A stretch of 64,000 nt of DNA from Arctopsyche grandis (GCF_051622035.1 NC_135359.1:31649501-31713500); one strand, 5' to 3'. Counted from the stretch's first letter, positions 11,786-26,022 are shown. Numbers and translations are program-made. Notes: generated from the letters alone by a model not told the origin.

Positions 11786-12735
11786 CAGTGGCAGACTGGC
11801 CATACAAGCGAACATGCCCGATGGCATGTGGGCCCCACTATCTGTTAGAAAATATGGGCCCTCAGTAAAATTAAATAACTTTATAACTATTTATAGGATA
11901 TTGCAACTTTGGGACCTAAAGTTTGGGTATTACAACAAAACAAATTTCTAACGATATACACAAACAACTAATACCTGCACTAACAGCCCAAGGATCGGTT
12001 AACTTTTTTTATTAGGCTTGAAATGTAAGTTTCAACATTTGCGTGGGCCCTTTTGCCGGGCCCATTTCCAACGTCAATATTATGTATATACCAATACCTA
12101 TGTAATAACTAACTACTGAAATAAAAATGGGAATAAACAAATTTTCGTGAATAATATAAACAGAATTGCTTAAAACAATTTTGATAGGACGATTCATCAT
12201 CAACCAGCGATTTAAATTTACTTCATACTTTCAAAATAACATTTGATTATACTTCGACGATATAGTAAGATTTAAATACACAATTTTAAACCGTATATAA
12301 AATCTGTTCCTAATCTAGACACATCCATGTAAATAGAAATATAGGATAGGGGCCCCCTCCCCAAAATCCCGATTTCCGATTAACATTAATTGAAAATATT
12401 ATGCAATTTTTTCAGGGACGTAATTTGGGGGTCCATAGGGGGGCACTCGCCCCCCTAAACTAAGGAATAGTGTGAATTTAGAAAATATTATGAATTTAAT
12501 GATTAATGAGATACTATGGATCTATGAATGCTACGTTTATTTCTTATGTACATATGTTACTTTTGGGTAACTAATAAAATAATCGCTGCTATGTGCTTTG
12601 AAGAAAAACAAAACAAAACTTTATCTATTGTTATTACGTACATGTACATAGATAAAGTGAAAAGACAGTTGGTAGAAATTAAGTTAATGACTCAGTTTGA
12701 TGGTCGATTAATGTTGACCATGTGAAGATTTGTGG
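11786..12735. mobile_element. Non-autonomous hAT, left part only
   Basis: Starts CAGTGGCAGACTGGCC, the left terminus of the element at 18832-20765, and follows it to about 12600. It then skips about 750 bp of the interior and resumes from about 12612 until about 12735, where retrotransposon sequence begins. No right terminus is present. Confidence 0.75.
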
Positions 12736-12739
12736 AAAA

Positions 12740-13285
12740 AAATGGAAGGCTGCAGGAATGGCGGCGGATGTCCGACGGTCGCTCCCCACCCGCCAGTGTT
12801 TCATCAGGGACCTCTATGAGGGTCTCGAATCTCGCGACGTGGAGGATGCCCTCGTACGGGTCCTTGGCACCAATTGTCGTGAGCAGGTGCGAGTGCAGAG
12901 GCTGCGTCCAGCCTCCGGAGGTACGCTCACCTGCACGGTGACCTTGCCCTGCACCACCGAGACCGACGCGCTGCTCAAGAAGGGTCGCGTACGAGTCGGA
13001 CTCGTCAGGTGCAGGGTAAGAGAAAAAGTAGACCTGCAGCAGTGCTACCGCTGTCGAGCCTTTGGACACATTGCTGCTGGCTGTATGGGCGAAGATAGGT
13101 CTTTGCTCTGCAACTGCTGCGGCAAAACGGGGCACAAAGCGGCGGAGTGCAGCGACTCACCACACTGTGCTCTCTGCGCGAAGGTGGGCCGAAGTGCTAC
13201 CCATCGTCTCGGAAGCGCACGGTGTGAGGCATTTAGGCAGGCGTTACAACTAAAAAAGAAGGTAAGTTTGCACAAAAATGGCTAG
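12740..13285 (+). pseudogene. Retrotransposon ORF1 (gag-like), 5'-truncated
   Basis: Nucleic-acid-binding protein of the retrotransposon. The remaining 180 or so codons end in three CCHC-type knuckles: CYRCRAFGHIAAGC, CNCCGKTGHKAAEC and a third starting CALCAKVGRSATH. The upstream part of the usual 400-600 residue gag is missing. An open frame from ATG 12722 begins in hAT sequence, so that start is not original. The stop TAG at 13283-13285 overlaps the ORF2 start. Confidence 0.8.
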
Positions 13286-16260
13286 AATCCTTCAAATCAA
13301 CTTGGGACACTGCCGTGCCGCTCAGGATCTTCTGCTGCAGAAGTCGGTTGAGTTGGCGGTGGACATTGTTGTTGTGTCGGAGCAGTGGAGGAACAGAACT
13401 AGTTCCTGGTACTCTGATGCTTCGCCCACGGCAGCGATTTACGTTCCCTCAACCCAGCATCGAGTAATCGGTTCATCTGATCCGGCGGTGTGTGGGTTTG
13501 TTTGGGTTGAGCTGGCGGGTCTGCGGATCTATAGCTGCTACTTCTCCCCGAACTCGGACCTACCGCAGTTCGAAGACGATTTGGGTCGTCTTGATTTTGA
13601 TCTCAGAGGAGTCGAGAGAGGAACCTCTATCGTAGTGTCCGGAGACTTCAACGCCAAGTCAGCAAGTTGAGGGTCTTCGATCATGGATCGAAGGGGAATC
13701 CTCCTCAGTGAGCTGGCCGCTAGCCTCCAGTTGACCCCGGCAAACGTAGGCAATGAGCTCACGTTTCGCAGGGGAGCCGGCGGCTCCGTCGTTGACGTCA
13801 CCTTCGTTGACGACGGCATTGTGGGCAGAATCAACAACTGGAAGGTCTTGGACGACTACTCGCACAGCGACCACCAGTACATCTGGTATGAGATCGTGGG
13901 TGCCCCGGCTGGTCGCGGGGGCCCAATCGCCAACGAGATTGGCTGGTGCATCCGCAGTCTCGATGTCCTGGCACTCGAAGAGACGTTCTCTGCTGGCGGT
14001 GGCACAGTTTACTCTGCTTCCAGGGCCGAGGCAATGGTAGAGGCGCTCGGCGTGCTGACCAAACGCGCGTGTGACTCTGCAATGACTCGAAAAGGGAGGG
14101 GCACTATGAGGAGGCCGGTGTATTGGTGGAACGACACCATAGCTGGGCTCCGTAAGAGTTGCCTCGCCCTCAGAAGGCTTGCGCAGAGAGTAGGGCACAC
14201 CCTGGAGGCGGATGAACTGCACCGAAATGCGCGGAAGGCACTCAAGGGTGCCATCAAGGACAGTAAAAAGAAGTGCTGGCGGGAGCCGTGTGAGATGGTC
14301 GACACCGATCCGTGGGGACTGCCGTACAAAATAGTGCGACAGAAGCTGCGCGGTCGGTCGGCCGATCCCTATCTTGACGACCCGGAGAATCTGAAAACTG
14401 TGGTCGATGGGCTCTTTCCGGAACACCCGGAGCGAGCGCGAGTGCTCGACGTCCCAACTGATGTTGAGGAATGCCCGCTGTTCCAAAAGGGCGAACTGGA
14501 GCGGGCCCTGAAGGGCCTTAAGGCCCACAAAGCTCCGGGCACGGATGGAGTCCCGAACGAAATAGTCTCGGCGGTAGGGAGGGCCTTCCCCGATGTCCTA
14601 CTCGACGTCTACAATGCGTGCCTGCGGGAGGGGACCTTCGGCGGGGCTTGGAAGAGGCAAAAGCTCGTGCTTATACCTAAGAAGAGCCCTGCGGTGGGAC
14701 CGTCCTCTTACAGGCCGCTGTGTATGCTCGATGGATTCGGGAAGCTCCTGGAGAGACTGACTCTCCAGAGACTTCAGCCGTTCCTCGAAGATGACGCCAC
14801 GGGACTCTCCCCGCTTCAATACGGATTCAGGCGGGGCCAATCAACGATCGACGCCGTCAACCATGTCGTCGGAACAGTACGATCGGCATGGGAAGGATCT
14901 GTGAAGCGGAGCAAGCATGTCGCTCTGGTGGCACTGGACATCCGAAACGCCTTCAACTCGGCTCGATGGGATAATATCCTAAGAGCCGTCGGGGAGGACT
15001 ATCGGGTGCCCCGCTACTTGACGAGACTGCTGGAGAGTTACTTTGAAGACCGACTGCTGGAGTACCGGTGCGGCACTACCGGTGATCTCTCCTCGCGGCG
15101 ACTCTCGTCGGGCGTCCCGCAGGGCTCTGTCCTCGGATCTGTCCTGTGGAACGCTATGTATGACGGGTTACTGAGGGTGGAGCTCCCGGAGGGTGCCAGC
15201 GCCGTTGCTTTTGCTGACGATGTCGCAATCATGGTGGTTGCGAAATCCCTCAGAAGCGTGGAGATCTGCGGCAATGACGCGCTCTATCGGGTGAAGACAT
15301 GGCTAGATCGCGCTGGGCTGGAATTAGCAGTCCAGAAGACGGAGGCAGTGTTCTTCACCAGACGAAGAGGTTTCGGCCCGCCGAAATTGGAGCTGGAGGG
15401 TTTTGAGGTGCCGTTCCGCGATTCGGTGCGATACCTCGGAATCCAGCTCGACCAAAAGCTCAGGTTCACGGAGCACGTGGAGCGAGCATCCGCCAGGGCG
15501 GACGTGACGGCCTGTCAGTTAGCCCGCCTCATGCCAAATGTGGGTGGACCTAAGAGTGTTAGGAGGAAACTCCTGAGCTCGGTGGTCCACTCCATACTCT
15601 TGTACGGCGCTCCCGTCTGGTGTCCTTAAAGTGGAGCGCACTAGGCGGAAAATGGCTGGAGTGCAGAGACGGAGCGCTCTTAGGGTTGTTTCGGCGTACC
15701 ACACGGTATCGGAAGATGCCGCACTGGTGCTTGCTGGCACACTGCCTGTAGACCTGCTTGCGGTTGAGCGAAAGGCGACACACAGCGGGTTGAAAAGAAG
15801 CGAAGCGAGGGATGCCACCATGATACAGTGGCAGCAGCGGTGGGAGTCAGCTACTGGGGGGAGGTGGACGCAAAGGCTCGTCGATGACCTGAAGCAATGG
15901 TGCGGAAGGACACACGGCGACCTGAGCTATCACCTCACCCAGTTGTTGACAGGACACGGTTGCTTCGGAACCTATCTGCACAAGATAGGGAAAGAAGCAA
16001 CACCAAGCTGCCACCACTGTGAGGCAGCTGATGATGACGCGGAGCATACATTGCTTCACTGTCCTGCGTGGGATGCCCCGAGAGAGGCCCTCAAAGCCGC
16101 GATCGGGGAGGAAACGCTATGGACGGGGATGGTGATGGGTTCCATGCTCCGCGACAGAGGGAGCTGGTCGGCTTGGGAGGCCTTTGCTGCCTCCGTGATC
16201 GGGGAGAAGTTGCAGTCCGAAAGGGAAAGGAGACGCCAGGAGCCTGCTTCTGTGCCGTAG
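13278..16260 (+). pseudogene. Retrotransposon ORF2: endonuclease and reverse transcriptase, one nonsense and one frameshift
   Basis: The start ATG 13278 overlaps the ORF1 stop. The N-terminal AP endonuclease shows QINLGHCRAAQDLL, SEQW, SGDFNAK and YSHSDHQYIW (catalytic SDH). The stop TGA at 13668-13670 is in the same frame as the rest (the next ATG, 13683, lies 405 bases after the start), so a single codon change, probably of TGG, breaks it. RT blocks follow: KAPGTDGVPNEI, YRPLCMLDGFGKLLERL, GFRRGQST, DIRNAFNSARW, GVPQGSVLGS and FADD. At 15623/15624 five bases (GACTC in copy A, 2243-2247) are deleted, giving TAA at 15627. The C-terminal part, with knuckle CHHCEAADDDAEHTLLHCP, continues in 15631-16260. 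Confidence 0.88.
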
Positions 16261-16476
16261 GACTCGATAAGAGCACCGCGACCTGAGGTGGGCCTCTGCC
16301 GTCTCCTGTGTGAGCGCATTGCGCAAGGCCAGCTGCTGCCTGGTAATGCTTAAGTGCGGGTCCGGCAGCAGCTGAAAGAGAGAGGGGTTTTTAGTGAGTA
16401 AGAATCTCACACTCCCCCTGGAATTCGGGCCGGGGAGGCCTATGCAAGGTTTTACCCTCTCACGGGAAAAAAAAAA

Positions 16477-17197
16477 GGTGTTATTGAATGCATGCTTGTG
16501 GAAGTTACTAATGTTTAAATATTGTAATAGTTAATGATGGTTTTATTGTAGTAACATACATATGTACATTTGCACTTTAATATAGTGTGTATAGCTAAAT
16601 TTTTTTTTTTAATATGGCTTATATTTGTAATGCATTCGTTTTCGAAATTTCCAACGGCTCGAGAAGCTTTGGGATTTTAGGCCAAAACAGATGCCTAAAA
16701 ATAACTTTCTAGTAAGATGGAAATATTTCATAATTCATTACGTTTTCGGACATTTTTTCGACTTTTTTTTCAGTTGGTTTTTTGGAACCCCTAGTTTGGT
16801 TTACTGTCAAGCGGAGTGTCCAATAAATAAAGTTAAAATTGATCCTTGTGGAAGTTACTAATATTTAAATATTGTAATAGTTAATGATGGTTTTATTATA
16901 GTAACATACATTTGTAGTTTAATATAGTGTGTGTAGCCAAATATTTTTTCTTAATATGGCTGTATTAGTTTGGTTTACTGTCACGCGGAATGTATAATAA
17001 AATAAAACTTCAGTGCATGTACATATACATAAACTGTACAAAAATTGGTTGCCGACCACTGCCGATCGCTGCGTCCTTCCTTTTTTTTACCACTTTCCCG
17101 CTAGTTAAACCCCCCGCACCCCTCAGTTAATGGCGACAACATCTCCGACCAAAAATGTCCGTAAGGGCGCATCTATGTATATTATATATCTATGGTG
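16477..17197. repeat. Non-coding block, unit B copy
   Basis: Counterpart of 2989-3699 with the same internal 350-bp direct repeat and only scattered differences, including a small insertion near 17055. Confidence 0.75.
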
Positions 17198-17209
17198 TGA
17201 CGGGTGATC

Positions 17210-18270
17210 TAAGCCCGCTTTAAAAGTCACGAAATTTGACCCTTAAAGCCCTCAACATGAGGCCACCACACACCCCCCAACGAATACAGTCCAAGAGACC
17301 CTTTCGTCGGAGAACGAGACGGTTGCTCATGAATATCGCACAAGAACAACCGCACATCACTGCTCTAATAAAAAAACCACACTGTACATAACCAAGTACA
17401 AAATCAACAACAACGCATAAACACATAAAGCGCGCATGCGCTAGGAAACTACCCGAAATGTGCCGTGCGAATGCACGCACACCTCAAGTAAACATACATG
17501 TACGCATGATTATGCGTGCATAAGCACGCACGCACACACACACACACACACACATATAGCATCCAGGGGAACACAGCTTCCCAAAGCATTCCGCGAACTT
17601 TCTGAAAGCTCTAAACGATGCTTTACTCATTATTAGATCCCCATGATGTAAGGGGCCAATGAGAGAACCCCTGACGCTGTCCAGCAGAACCCTCCTCTCA
17701 GCCTCCATCCCAGGACAGGACCACAGAATATGATCTGCATCCTGCTCCGGAAAAGAACACGGACAAGAGGACTCCGATACCAAGCCCATAGATGCGAGCT
17801 TGCCGTTAAAGTGGCCATGACCAGTTAAAAATTGACTGGTCCAAAAACTAGGCGACAGCCAATCACGCTCAAGGCGCGAAGTGACCCTCGGAAAAAACAA
17901 ATAGGTTTGTCTACCTTTAGAGGAACAATCCCTTCTAAGTTGCCAAGCCGAAATAGCACAATTTAAAAAACAGACTTCACACTTCGCCAGAATCGAGGAT
18001 TATCGCACTGTGACCGATTAGGAGCTAGGAAAAGGACGCCTGAGACGGAAGCATCTAGCCCACCACGAAGTTTTTCTCGAGCAGCTCTTATTTGGACGAC
18101 CAAGTCAAGTGGCAATGTACCCGCAAGAATCTGTAGTGAGTCTGTAGACGCAGTGCGATAAGCCTGGGTAAGAGCGATCAGAGGAAAACGCTGACCACTA
18201 TTTAATGTACGACGGACCGTCTTTAATTCGAGACGATGACCCCAAATGCTAGATGCATACGTCAAAGAGT
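17210..18270 (-). mobile_element. R1-type retrotransposon 3' fragment with target duplication (unit B)
   Basis: Counterpart of 3712-4782, bounded by the same TGACGGGTGATC at 17198-17209 and 18271-18282. The coding part is now in two frames (17484-17900 and 17963-18265). A base is missing near 17967 compared with unit A. It retains the knuckle CPCSFPEQDADHILWSCP and the FLTGHG phrase. Confidence 0.75.
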
Positions 18271-18831
18271 TGACGGGTGATCACGTGTGACCGATCTAGA
18301 GCGACCGGTTGTCCTGTGCCGATCTGCACTAAGCGTGCTCTTGTATTAGTGATGATGATGTAGTTGGCCGATGATGTGCTGCTCTCTCTCTGGCAACACC
18401 AGCCAGCGACAGCAGCGCCATCGTGGCAGTGACGTGCGGCGTGGGGGATAGCGCAGGGGGGGAGGCTCTAAATTACATTGCACCTGTGGCCTCCGAAACG
18501 CTTAATCCGCCACTGAATATCATTATGGATGTACATAATAGGTTTTCAACTTAGTTAAGCAACTATTAGAATATAAACACTGTAGTCCCGAGTGTCCTGA
18601 TAAACATAAATGATAATATTCTCAAAGAAAAGATTAACAACATTTCTGAAAAATTTTCTATATTAATGAATATTGTAACGAACGGTTGGCGCGTGTTTAT
18701 ACTGCTCTCGCGGTGGGAGAGCAGGTGGCGGAAATCGTCGTCCTTCCAGGAAACGGTTATGAGGAAATAATTTTTATGTAGATATATCTAATGTATAATT
18801 TAGAAAGAGACTTTGTATACATGTATGTATG
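18271..18831. other. Repeat remnants between R1 fragment and hAT (unit B)
   Basis: GTGACC-rich repeat at 18271-18317. Around 18350 is the empty site of the element inserted at 4861-5782 in unit A. At 18505-18515 the run TAATCCGCCACTG looks like a hAT right terminus (reverse of CAGTGGCGGATTA) with no partner found. The rest is AT-rich and unassigned. Confidence 0.55.
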
Positions 18832-20765
18832 CAGTGGATGTCTGGCCATACAAGCGAACATGCCCGATGGCATGTGGGCCCCACTATCTGTTAGAAAATA
18901 TGGGCCCTCAGTAAAATTAAATAACTTTATAACTATTTATAGGATATTGCAACTTTGGGACCTAAAGTTTGGGTATTACAACAAAACAAATTTCTTACGA
19001 TATACACAAACAACTAATACCTGCATTAACAGCCCAAGGATCGGTTAACTTTTTTTATTAGGCTTGAAATGTAAGTTTCAACATTTGCGTGGGCCCTTTT
19101 GCCGGGCCCATTTCCAACGTCAATATTATGTATATACCAATACCTATGTAACAACTAACTACTGAAATAAAAATGGTAATAAACAAATAATATAAACTGA
19201 TTTGCCTAAAAAAATTTTGATAGGACGATTCATCATCAACCAGCAATTTAAATTTACTTCATACTTTCAAAATAACATTTGATTATACTTCGACGATATA
19301 GTAAGATTTAAATACACAATTTTAAACAGTTTCCGAATATAAAATCTATTCCTAATCTAGACACATCCATGTAAATAGAAATATAGGATAGGGGCCCCCT
19401 CCCCAAAATCCCGATTTTCGAGTAACATTAATTCAAAATATTATGCATTTTTTTTTCAGGCATGTAATTTGGGGAGGTGGCATAGGGGGGCACTCGCCTC
19501 CCTAAATTAAGGAATAGTGTGAATTTAGAAAATATTATGAATTTAATGATTAATGAGATACTATGGATCTATGAATGGTACGTTTATTTCTTATGTATGT
19601 TACTTTTGGCTAACTAATAAAATAATCGCTGCTATGTGCTTTGAAAAAAAAATATTATTTCAAAGCAAGTGTATTTTGGTTTTTAAGTGGTATGCCTTGG
19701 GTAAAATTCTTAGAAATTGTTCATCCAATGGAGCGAATCGTTAGAAAAGTCCCCTTTACTTTATTTTGTCTCAAAAACAGATGTTTAACGTTTATTTTTC
19801 CGAAAGTTCGTATATTTCTTGTTTTCAAGAAAAGTTTTAAATTAATATTTTACTGAATCGGTTCAATCACAAATGGTTTTATTTCTCGTATTTTTATTTT
19901 ATTTGCAGACGTCCATTCTCTCACAAAACAAAGAATGAGATGGATTTAAACTTCATGTGTAACGAATTCGGTCCAAAAAAAGTTTTAGTTATTTAATAAA
20001 ATTGCTTTCTGACCAAAACCTTATCAAATTTAGTACATAAAGAATACAAATATAAACTTTCAGCTTGATCCGTTCAGGGGTGGGGTAAATTTTTTTTTTT
20101 ACTTTTTTAAGAGGAAAAAATCCCACTTCTGGTTAATTACATTTAATGATTTTTTAAATTATATTTTCATCACATTGATACAAGGAATTATACATAAAAT
20201 CGTGAAGAGCAGACATATTTAAAGGGTCGATTAAAATAGTGGAAGAAAAATCCGGTAAACTTCCAACAGGAGTAAACTGTCACTTTCGGTTAACGGGTGT
20301 TCACGAAATTTTACACACACTCAGACACACAGCCACACACATTTTTCTATATTATGTAAACGTGATCAGTGATCGATTCCGAGTTCGAATTTTCGCATGA
20401 TCACAAAACTTTATCTATTGTTATTAGTTATTACGTACATATGTACATAGATAAAGTAAAAAGACAGTCGGTAGAAATTAAGTTAATTGATAGTTTTTTA
20501 GTGACTCAGATTGATGGTCGATTTTTTTTGACCATGTGAAGATTTTTAGAAAAAAATTTTGATTTTTTCCCTTTTCACATAATATAATTTTATAATTATT
20601 TTTTCAAAAATTATAAAAAATTTCTTGTACCTGATTGTTAGCGTGATGGATAGAAGAAAAATTTTGTTATATGGGTGGGGGGGGGGGGGGGACAAATTTT
20701 TTTAACCCTGGGTGGGCCCCCTTTGACTCCTGGCATGCACTGATTTCAGTCCCAGTCCGCCACTG
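18832..20765. mobile_element. Complete non-autonomous hAT element with 8-bp target duplication
   Basis: 1934 bp. The left end is CAGTGGATGTCTGG; the right end, read inverted, is CAGTGGCGGACTGGGACTGA. It is flanked by TATGTATG at 18824-18831 and 20766-20773, the 8-bp duplication expected of hAT elements. No transposase is encoded. The terminal 75 or so bases at the right end, including a long G run at about 20673-20691, match the terminus at 58134, next to an intact hAT transposase. Confidence 0.85.
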
Positions 20766-20778
20766 TATGTATGTATGT

Positions 20779-21667
<889 letters not shown>

Positions 21668-23790
21668 CAGTGGCGTAACGTGAATTCCAGGCGCCCCCCC
21701 GCAAAATATTTTACGCCCCCCCCCCCCCATATACACATAGTATATATATAAAATCATTTTTTCAAAATATCTGTTCTTCTGGACTTCGCATCGGCAAACA
21801 CTTCGATTATTTCGTTAAAATTCATTTTATTTGTTCTCTCATGTTCAATACTAATCAGCGCTAATCCTTTGAGTCGATGTTGTGACAAAGTTGACCTTAA
21901 GTAATTTTTAATAAGTTTCAACTTAGAGAACGAGCGCTCAGCAGTGGCTATAGTTACCGGAAGCGTAAGGAACAAGATGATTGCGGTGGCGATATCAGGA
22001 AATGAAGAATTTATAGTGTAAAAAACACAAACACTGTCGATCTTCTCTATTTTTTCTCTTAAGCACGAACGGAAATCAAGCACCTGGCTAGGTAGTGACT
22101 TGTCAAAGTCATTGACATATTGGTCGGTTAAAGATTTGGCTTCACGATATACATAAGTCGTCATCTGATACTTGAATGAGATTTTTACTTTGTAGGAAGG
22201 CGAACTTTGAAATTATATCGTTAAAAGATGTAAAACGAACCTTCAATTGCATCAAGGCTACGTCTAGTGCCGCATTAAAAAATGTTATTTCAAACTTTTT
22301 CAATAAATTTTGGAATCGTGTATCATTACTAAGTTCATCGAAGTGCTTTTTGACAAAAGATTGACTCCAAATGTCAATTTTGGCTCCAAACCCCATTTTG
22401 TTGCAATCGTTACAAATTCTTCAAATGTATTCCTAAAACGATTGAGATTGTCGTATGCATTTTTGATCATCGACTGAGCACTGATAACATCGACGTTTTT
22501 TGATTGTAGGAGCTTTGTTACAAAGTTGAGAGGCTGAAGAATGTTATCAAAAAGCACGAGTAGGAGAATAAATTCGAAACTTTCCATTTTCTTTTTTAGT
22601 CCCTTTGCTTCTAATTGTTCATCCTTTCTTTTACTTTTTAGAAATATTTCTGTAAGACATTTTAAAACATCTGTATATGAATATCGAAGTGCATTGATGG
22701 AATCAAGTCTTGAAGACCAACGAGTAGGGTTCAATCTTTTTAAAGTAACTGATGGTGAATTTTCCTTAAAAACTTCCCACCTGTTAATGCTGACAGCGAA
22801 AAATTTATAAATTTGTTCCAACCACATCAAAAAATCATTTGTGTATTGTCCTCGGTCAGTCGGATATTTTTCATGAAGAAGGAACCTTATAAATGAATCG
22901 ACCACTTCACCAGAAATGTTTGAGGAAGAAGAGCTAGGCTCAGTCGATTGAATTTCTGCAACAGTTATTTCTGCAACAGAATTTCGCCGTATTATCCGTA
23001 ACTGCTGGTTCGATTACATCGGTATTGCTCAAAGGAGAGCTAGGTTAATTTTCTGATAAAACTGCTGGAGGACTTAATTCCACTATGTCACTAGAGGCTT
23101 TGAGAAATTTGTTGATTTTAGTCAATTTCGATGAACTCGCGATTTGACTATTTTTTCGCTTTCGAGATTCTGCTCCACTGAACTTCTTCTTAAAACTACT
23201 CATATTAAAAAAATATATGTATCGCGAAAGATTTCTCAACTACAGGGATAACACAATGGTACACTTCACGTCACTTTACCCTGAGCAATGAGTTAGTTTT
23301 TATATACAATGATCAAACACGTTTCGGGAGCTAGTTTAATTATAATCAATCGCGATCCGATTCCAGAGCGTGTTCAAAATCAAATGAAGAAAAGTCTGAA
23401 CGAACACAATGATTTTATGAGTAAAGTTGTAAAATTGACATATTATGGTCGCGTTCTATGATTTATTCATGGAAAGACGTTATACTTATGTTGAAAAAAA
23501 GGTCGACCCATTATAAAACCGACATGCTTTTGACTTTATGACGGTCTGTAATGAAATAATTTTGGTCGGAGATTTCAATGCTATTCTCGAAAATAAATAC
23601 AAAGTTGTAAAATTTTATTGGTTTTCACGCCTCATTTAATTTTATGTTATTGTTTTAACACTAAAAATAATATATATATATACAAGAGTAGGAGAGAATT
23701 CTCAGAATTAAAAAAATAGTGAAAAAGACGCGCCGCTTAGCGGCGCCCCCCCGCATTGCGGGGTCTGCGGGCGCGGTAGTTACGCCACTG
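21668..23790 (-). mobile_element. hAT element with perfect terminal repeats and 8-bp target duplication
   Basis: 2123 bp. Perfect 12-bp terminal inverted repeats CAGTGGCGTAAC (21668-21679) and GTTACGCCACTG (23779-23790). GTGACAAT flanks both sides (21660-21667, 23791-23798) and is present once in unit A (8563-8570). This is a textbook filled/empty pair. The coding region is minus strand and defective. Confidence 0.95.
21754..23203 (-). pseudogene. hAT transposase, internally deleted and frameshifted
   Basis: Reading on the minus strand, the N-terminus MSSFKKKFSGAESRKRKNSQ starts at 23203. After about 50 residues the sequence jumps to the central part (VDSFIRFLLHEKYPTD), with the NPTRWSSRLDS motif, in 22300-22905. 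It then changes frame to 22142-22396 and again to 21754-22164. The last frame contains the hAT dimerisation region TIATAERSFSKLKLIKNYLR. The zinc finger and first catalytic acidic residues of ZMYM/TTF-type hAT transposases are missing. Confidence 0.8.
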
Positions 23791-23796
23791 GTGACA

Positions 23797-24036
23797 ATCC
23801 CGATTAAAGGTCTGTTCATACCTATCCAGCACGACCCGAATCTTGCAAGTATCCTGCAAGTACGGACAGTATTCTTTAATACATTCTATATGGACGCGCA
23901 TGAATGCGTAAATGCGTATGCGCGAATGGAGTATGAATGCGTCCATATAATGTACCAAAGAATACTATACGCACTTGCAGGACACCTGCAGGATACGGGT
24001 CGTGCTGCATAGGTATAAACAAACCTTAATCGGGAT
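23797..24036. repeat. 240-bp foldback element upstream of zinc-finger gene B
   Basis: Counterpart of 8569-8808 with the same ATCCCGATTAA ends and inverted arms. Confidence 0.85.
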
Positions 24037-24140
24037 GCCTGACAAGTTGTCAGTGACAACCCTAGGTATAACTAGTACCAAATTTAGACCAAAGAAAAGA
24101 GCAAGGCGTCTGGTTGCTGTCAGAGTAAAATACTGGGACG

Positions 24141-25837
24141 ATGGAGTGCAGGCTTTGTCTCGGATCAGCTCCGGCCGAGTCTTCCATCTCCATCTTCCAG
24201 AGACTAGGTCCTCATCCAGAGCGTCTGGAGGAACGCATTCGGACCGGCTGTCAGATTAATGTAGGTTACTGGTTACAGGTTACAATACTGTTGTGGACCC
24301 AATTGGTTCTCCCGACTCTTCTCACCGCTCAATCCTATTGTTTTTTTCATTTGATCTGCAGGTTAAAAGAGGCGATGGGTTGCCAGACACGGTGTGTCTT
24401 TCGTGTAAGACCAATCTCGAATCGTTGATCAGCTTTCGAAAGGCTTGTTTTCGAAGCCACGAAACGTCTCAACTGAGGTTAGCTGATTGCTTGAACATCA
24501 AGACTGAAGAAGTTTTCTTAGAAGATCTAATATGGGACGACGAGCCTTCACAATCGACAATTCACCGAAAGGATAGTGACATTTGCTTGAAGCCATTTCC
24601 CAGTGAATCTGAACTTATTTTACACAAAAGATCTCATCCTGAAGAAAAGCGGTTTCAATGTGAGATTTGTTTAAAATCATTTGGTTATAAAAATATACTT
24701 GTGGTACATTTAAAAACTCACACGGGGGAAAAGCCATACAAATGTGACATTTGTTTAAAATCTTTTATTTATAAATATAAACTTATGATACATTTAAGAA
24801 CTCACACGGGGGAAAAGCCATACCAGTGTGAAATTTGTCTAAAATCATTTACTCAAAAATCTAACCTCGAGAGACATAAACGATTACATGCTGGGATAAA
24901 ACCACACAAATGTGACATTTGTTTAAAATCATATGTTCATAAAGATCATCTTGTGTCACATTTAAGAACTCACACAGGGGAAAAGCCTTACAAGTGTGAA
25001 ATCTGTCTAAAATCATTTACTCAAAAATCTAACCTTGCGTCACATAAAAAATTGCATACTGGGATAAAACCACACAAATGTGACATTTGTTTAAAATCAT
25101 TTATTCGAAAAGATAAACTTGTGACACATTTGAGATGTCACACGGGGGAAAAGCCATACAAATGTGACATTTGTTTAAAATCATTTGTTCGAAAAATTGA
25201 ACTTGTGGCACATTTAATATCTCACACGGGGGTAAAGCTATACAAATGTGACATTTGTTTAAAATCATATGCTCGTAAAGTTCAACTTGTGTCACATTTA
25301 AGAACTCACACAGGGGAAAAGCCTTACAAGTGTGAAATCTGTCTAAAATCATTTACTCTAAAATCTAGCCTCGGAAGACATAAAAAATTGCATGCTGGGA
25401 TAAAACCACACAAATGTGACATTTGTTTAAAATCATATGTTCGAAAAATTGAACTTGTGACACATTTAATATCTCACATGGGGGTAAAGCTATACAAATG
25501 TGACATTTGTTTAAAATCATGTGTTCGTAAAGATCAACTTGTGTCACATTTAAGAACTCACACAGGGGAAAAGCCTTACAAGTGTGAAATCTGTCTAAAA
25601 TCATTTACTCAAAAATGTAGCCTCAATATGCATAAAAAATTGCATGCTGGGATAATACCACACAAATGTGACATTTGTTTAAAATCATATGTTCGTAAAG
25701 ATCAACTTGTGTCACATTTAAGAACTCACACAGGGGAAAAGCCTTACAAGTGTGAAATCTGTCTAAAATCATTTACTCAAAAATCTGACCTCGAGGGACA
25801 TAAACAATTGCATGCTCAGATAAAACCACACAAATGA
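24141..25837 (+). CDS. ZAD-C2H2 zinc-finger protein, copy B (two exons)
   Basis: Exon 1, 24141-24260, encodes MECRLCLG and the first ZAD half. The intron 24261-24361 (101 bp, GTAGGT donor, CTGCAG acceptor) has the same length as in copy A. Exon 2, 24362-25837, gives the ZAD second half, the acidic linker and 14 C2H2 fingers. The first three fingers align with copy A; from the middle on, finger order and helix residues differ (for example SYVHKDHLVSH then SFTQKSNLASH), so arrays have been reshuffled. The frame ends in TGA 25835-25837, right where a repeat has been inserted within a finger. Predicted nuclear DNA-binding protein; targets are unknown. Confidence 0.85.
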
Positions 25838-26022
25838 CGGCCTGAAAACCAGACTGGTACAATCGACAAAAAGATGAACGGGAGATAATCAAATATTTGT
25901 GTATATTTTTGAGGATTTGTATTATAAAATTACTAAAATAAATCTCAACATAGTCCTTACATTTAAAGTTCAGCACACTTCCAATTAACCTTTTTAAACG
26001 AAAACAAAAAATAGTGTGGTCA
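25838..26022. mobile_element. Repeat insertion in the zinc-finger array
   Basis: About 185 bp not found in copy A, breaking the finger array. Its right part (about 25966-26022, with CAGCACACTTCCAATTAACC and AATAGTGTGG) is an inverted match to 61955-62015, so it belongs to a dispersed repeat. Confidence 0.7.

Larger units (their letters stand above)
12740..16476 (+). mobile_element. R1-clade-like non-LTR retrotransposon, longer copy B
   Basis: Contains the C-terminal part of ORF1, all of ORF2 and a 3' UTR ending in ten A (16467-16476). GC-rich codon use contrasts sharply with the AT-rich surroundings. ORF1 and ORF2 overlap by 8 nt (13278-13285), and ORF1 ends in three zinc knuckles, as in R1-clade elements. 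It is broken by one nonsense codon and one 5-bp deletion. The 5' end abuts the truncated hAT at about 12735. Confidence 0.85.

Noticed and set aside
13683-15629. Separate 648-residue RT gene with its own ATG
   Set aside because: It is in the same frame as the endonuclease start at 13278 and is separated only by one TGA; it is one broken ORF2.
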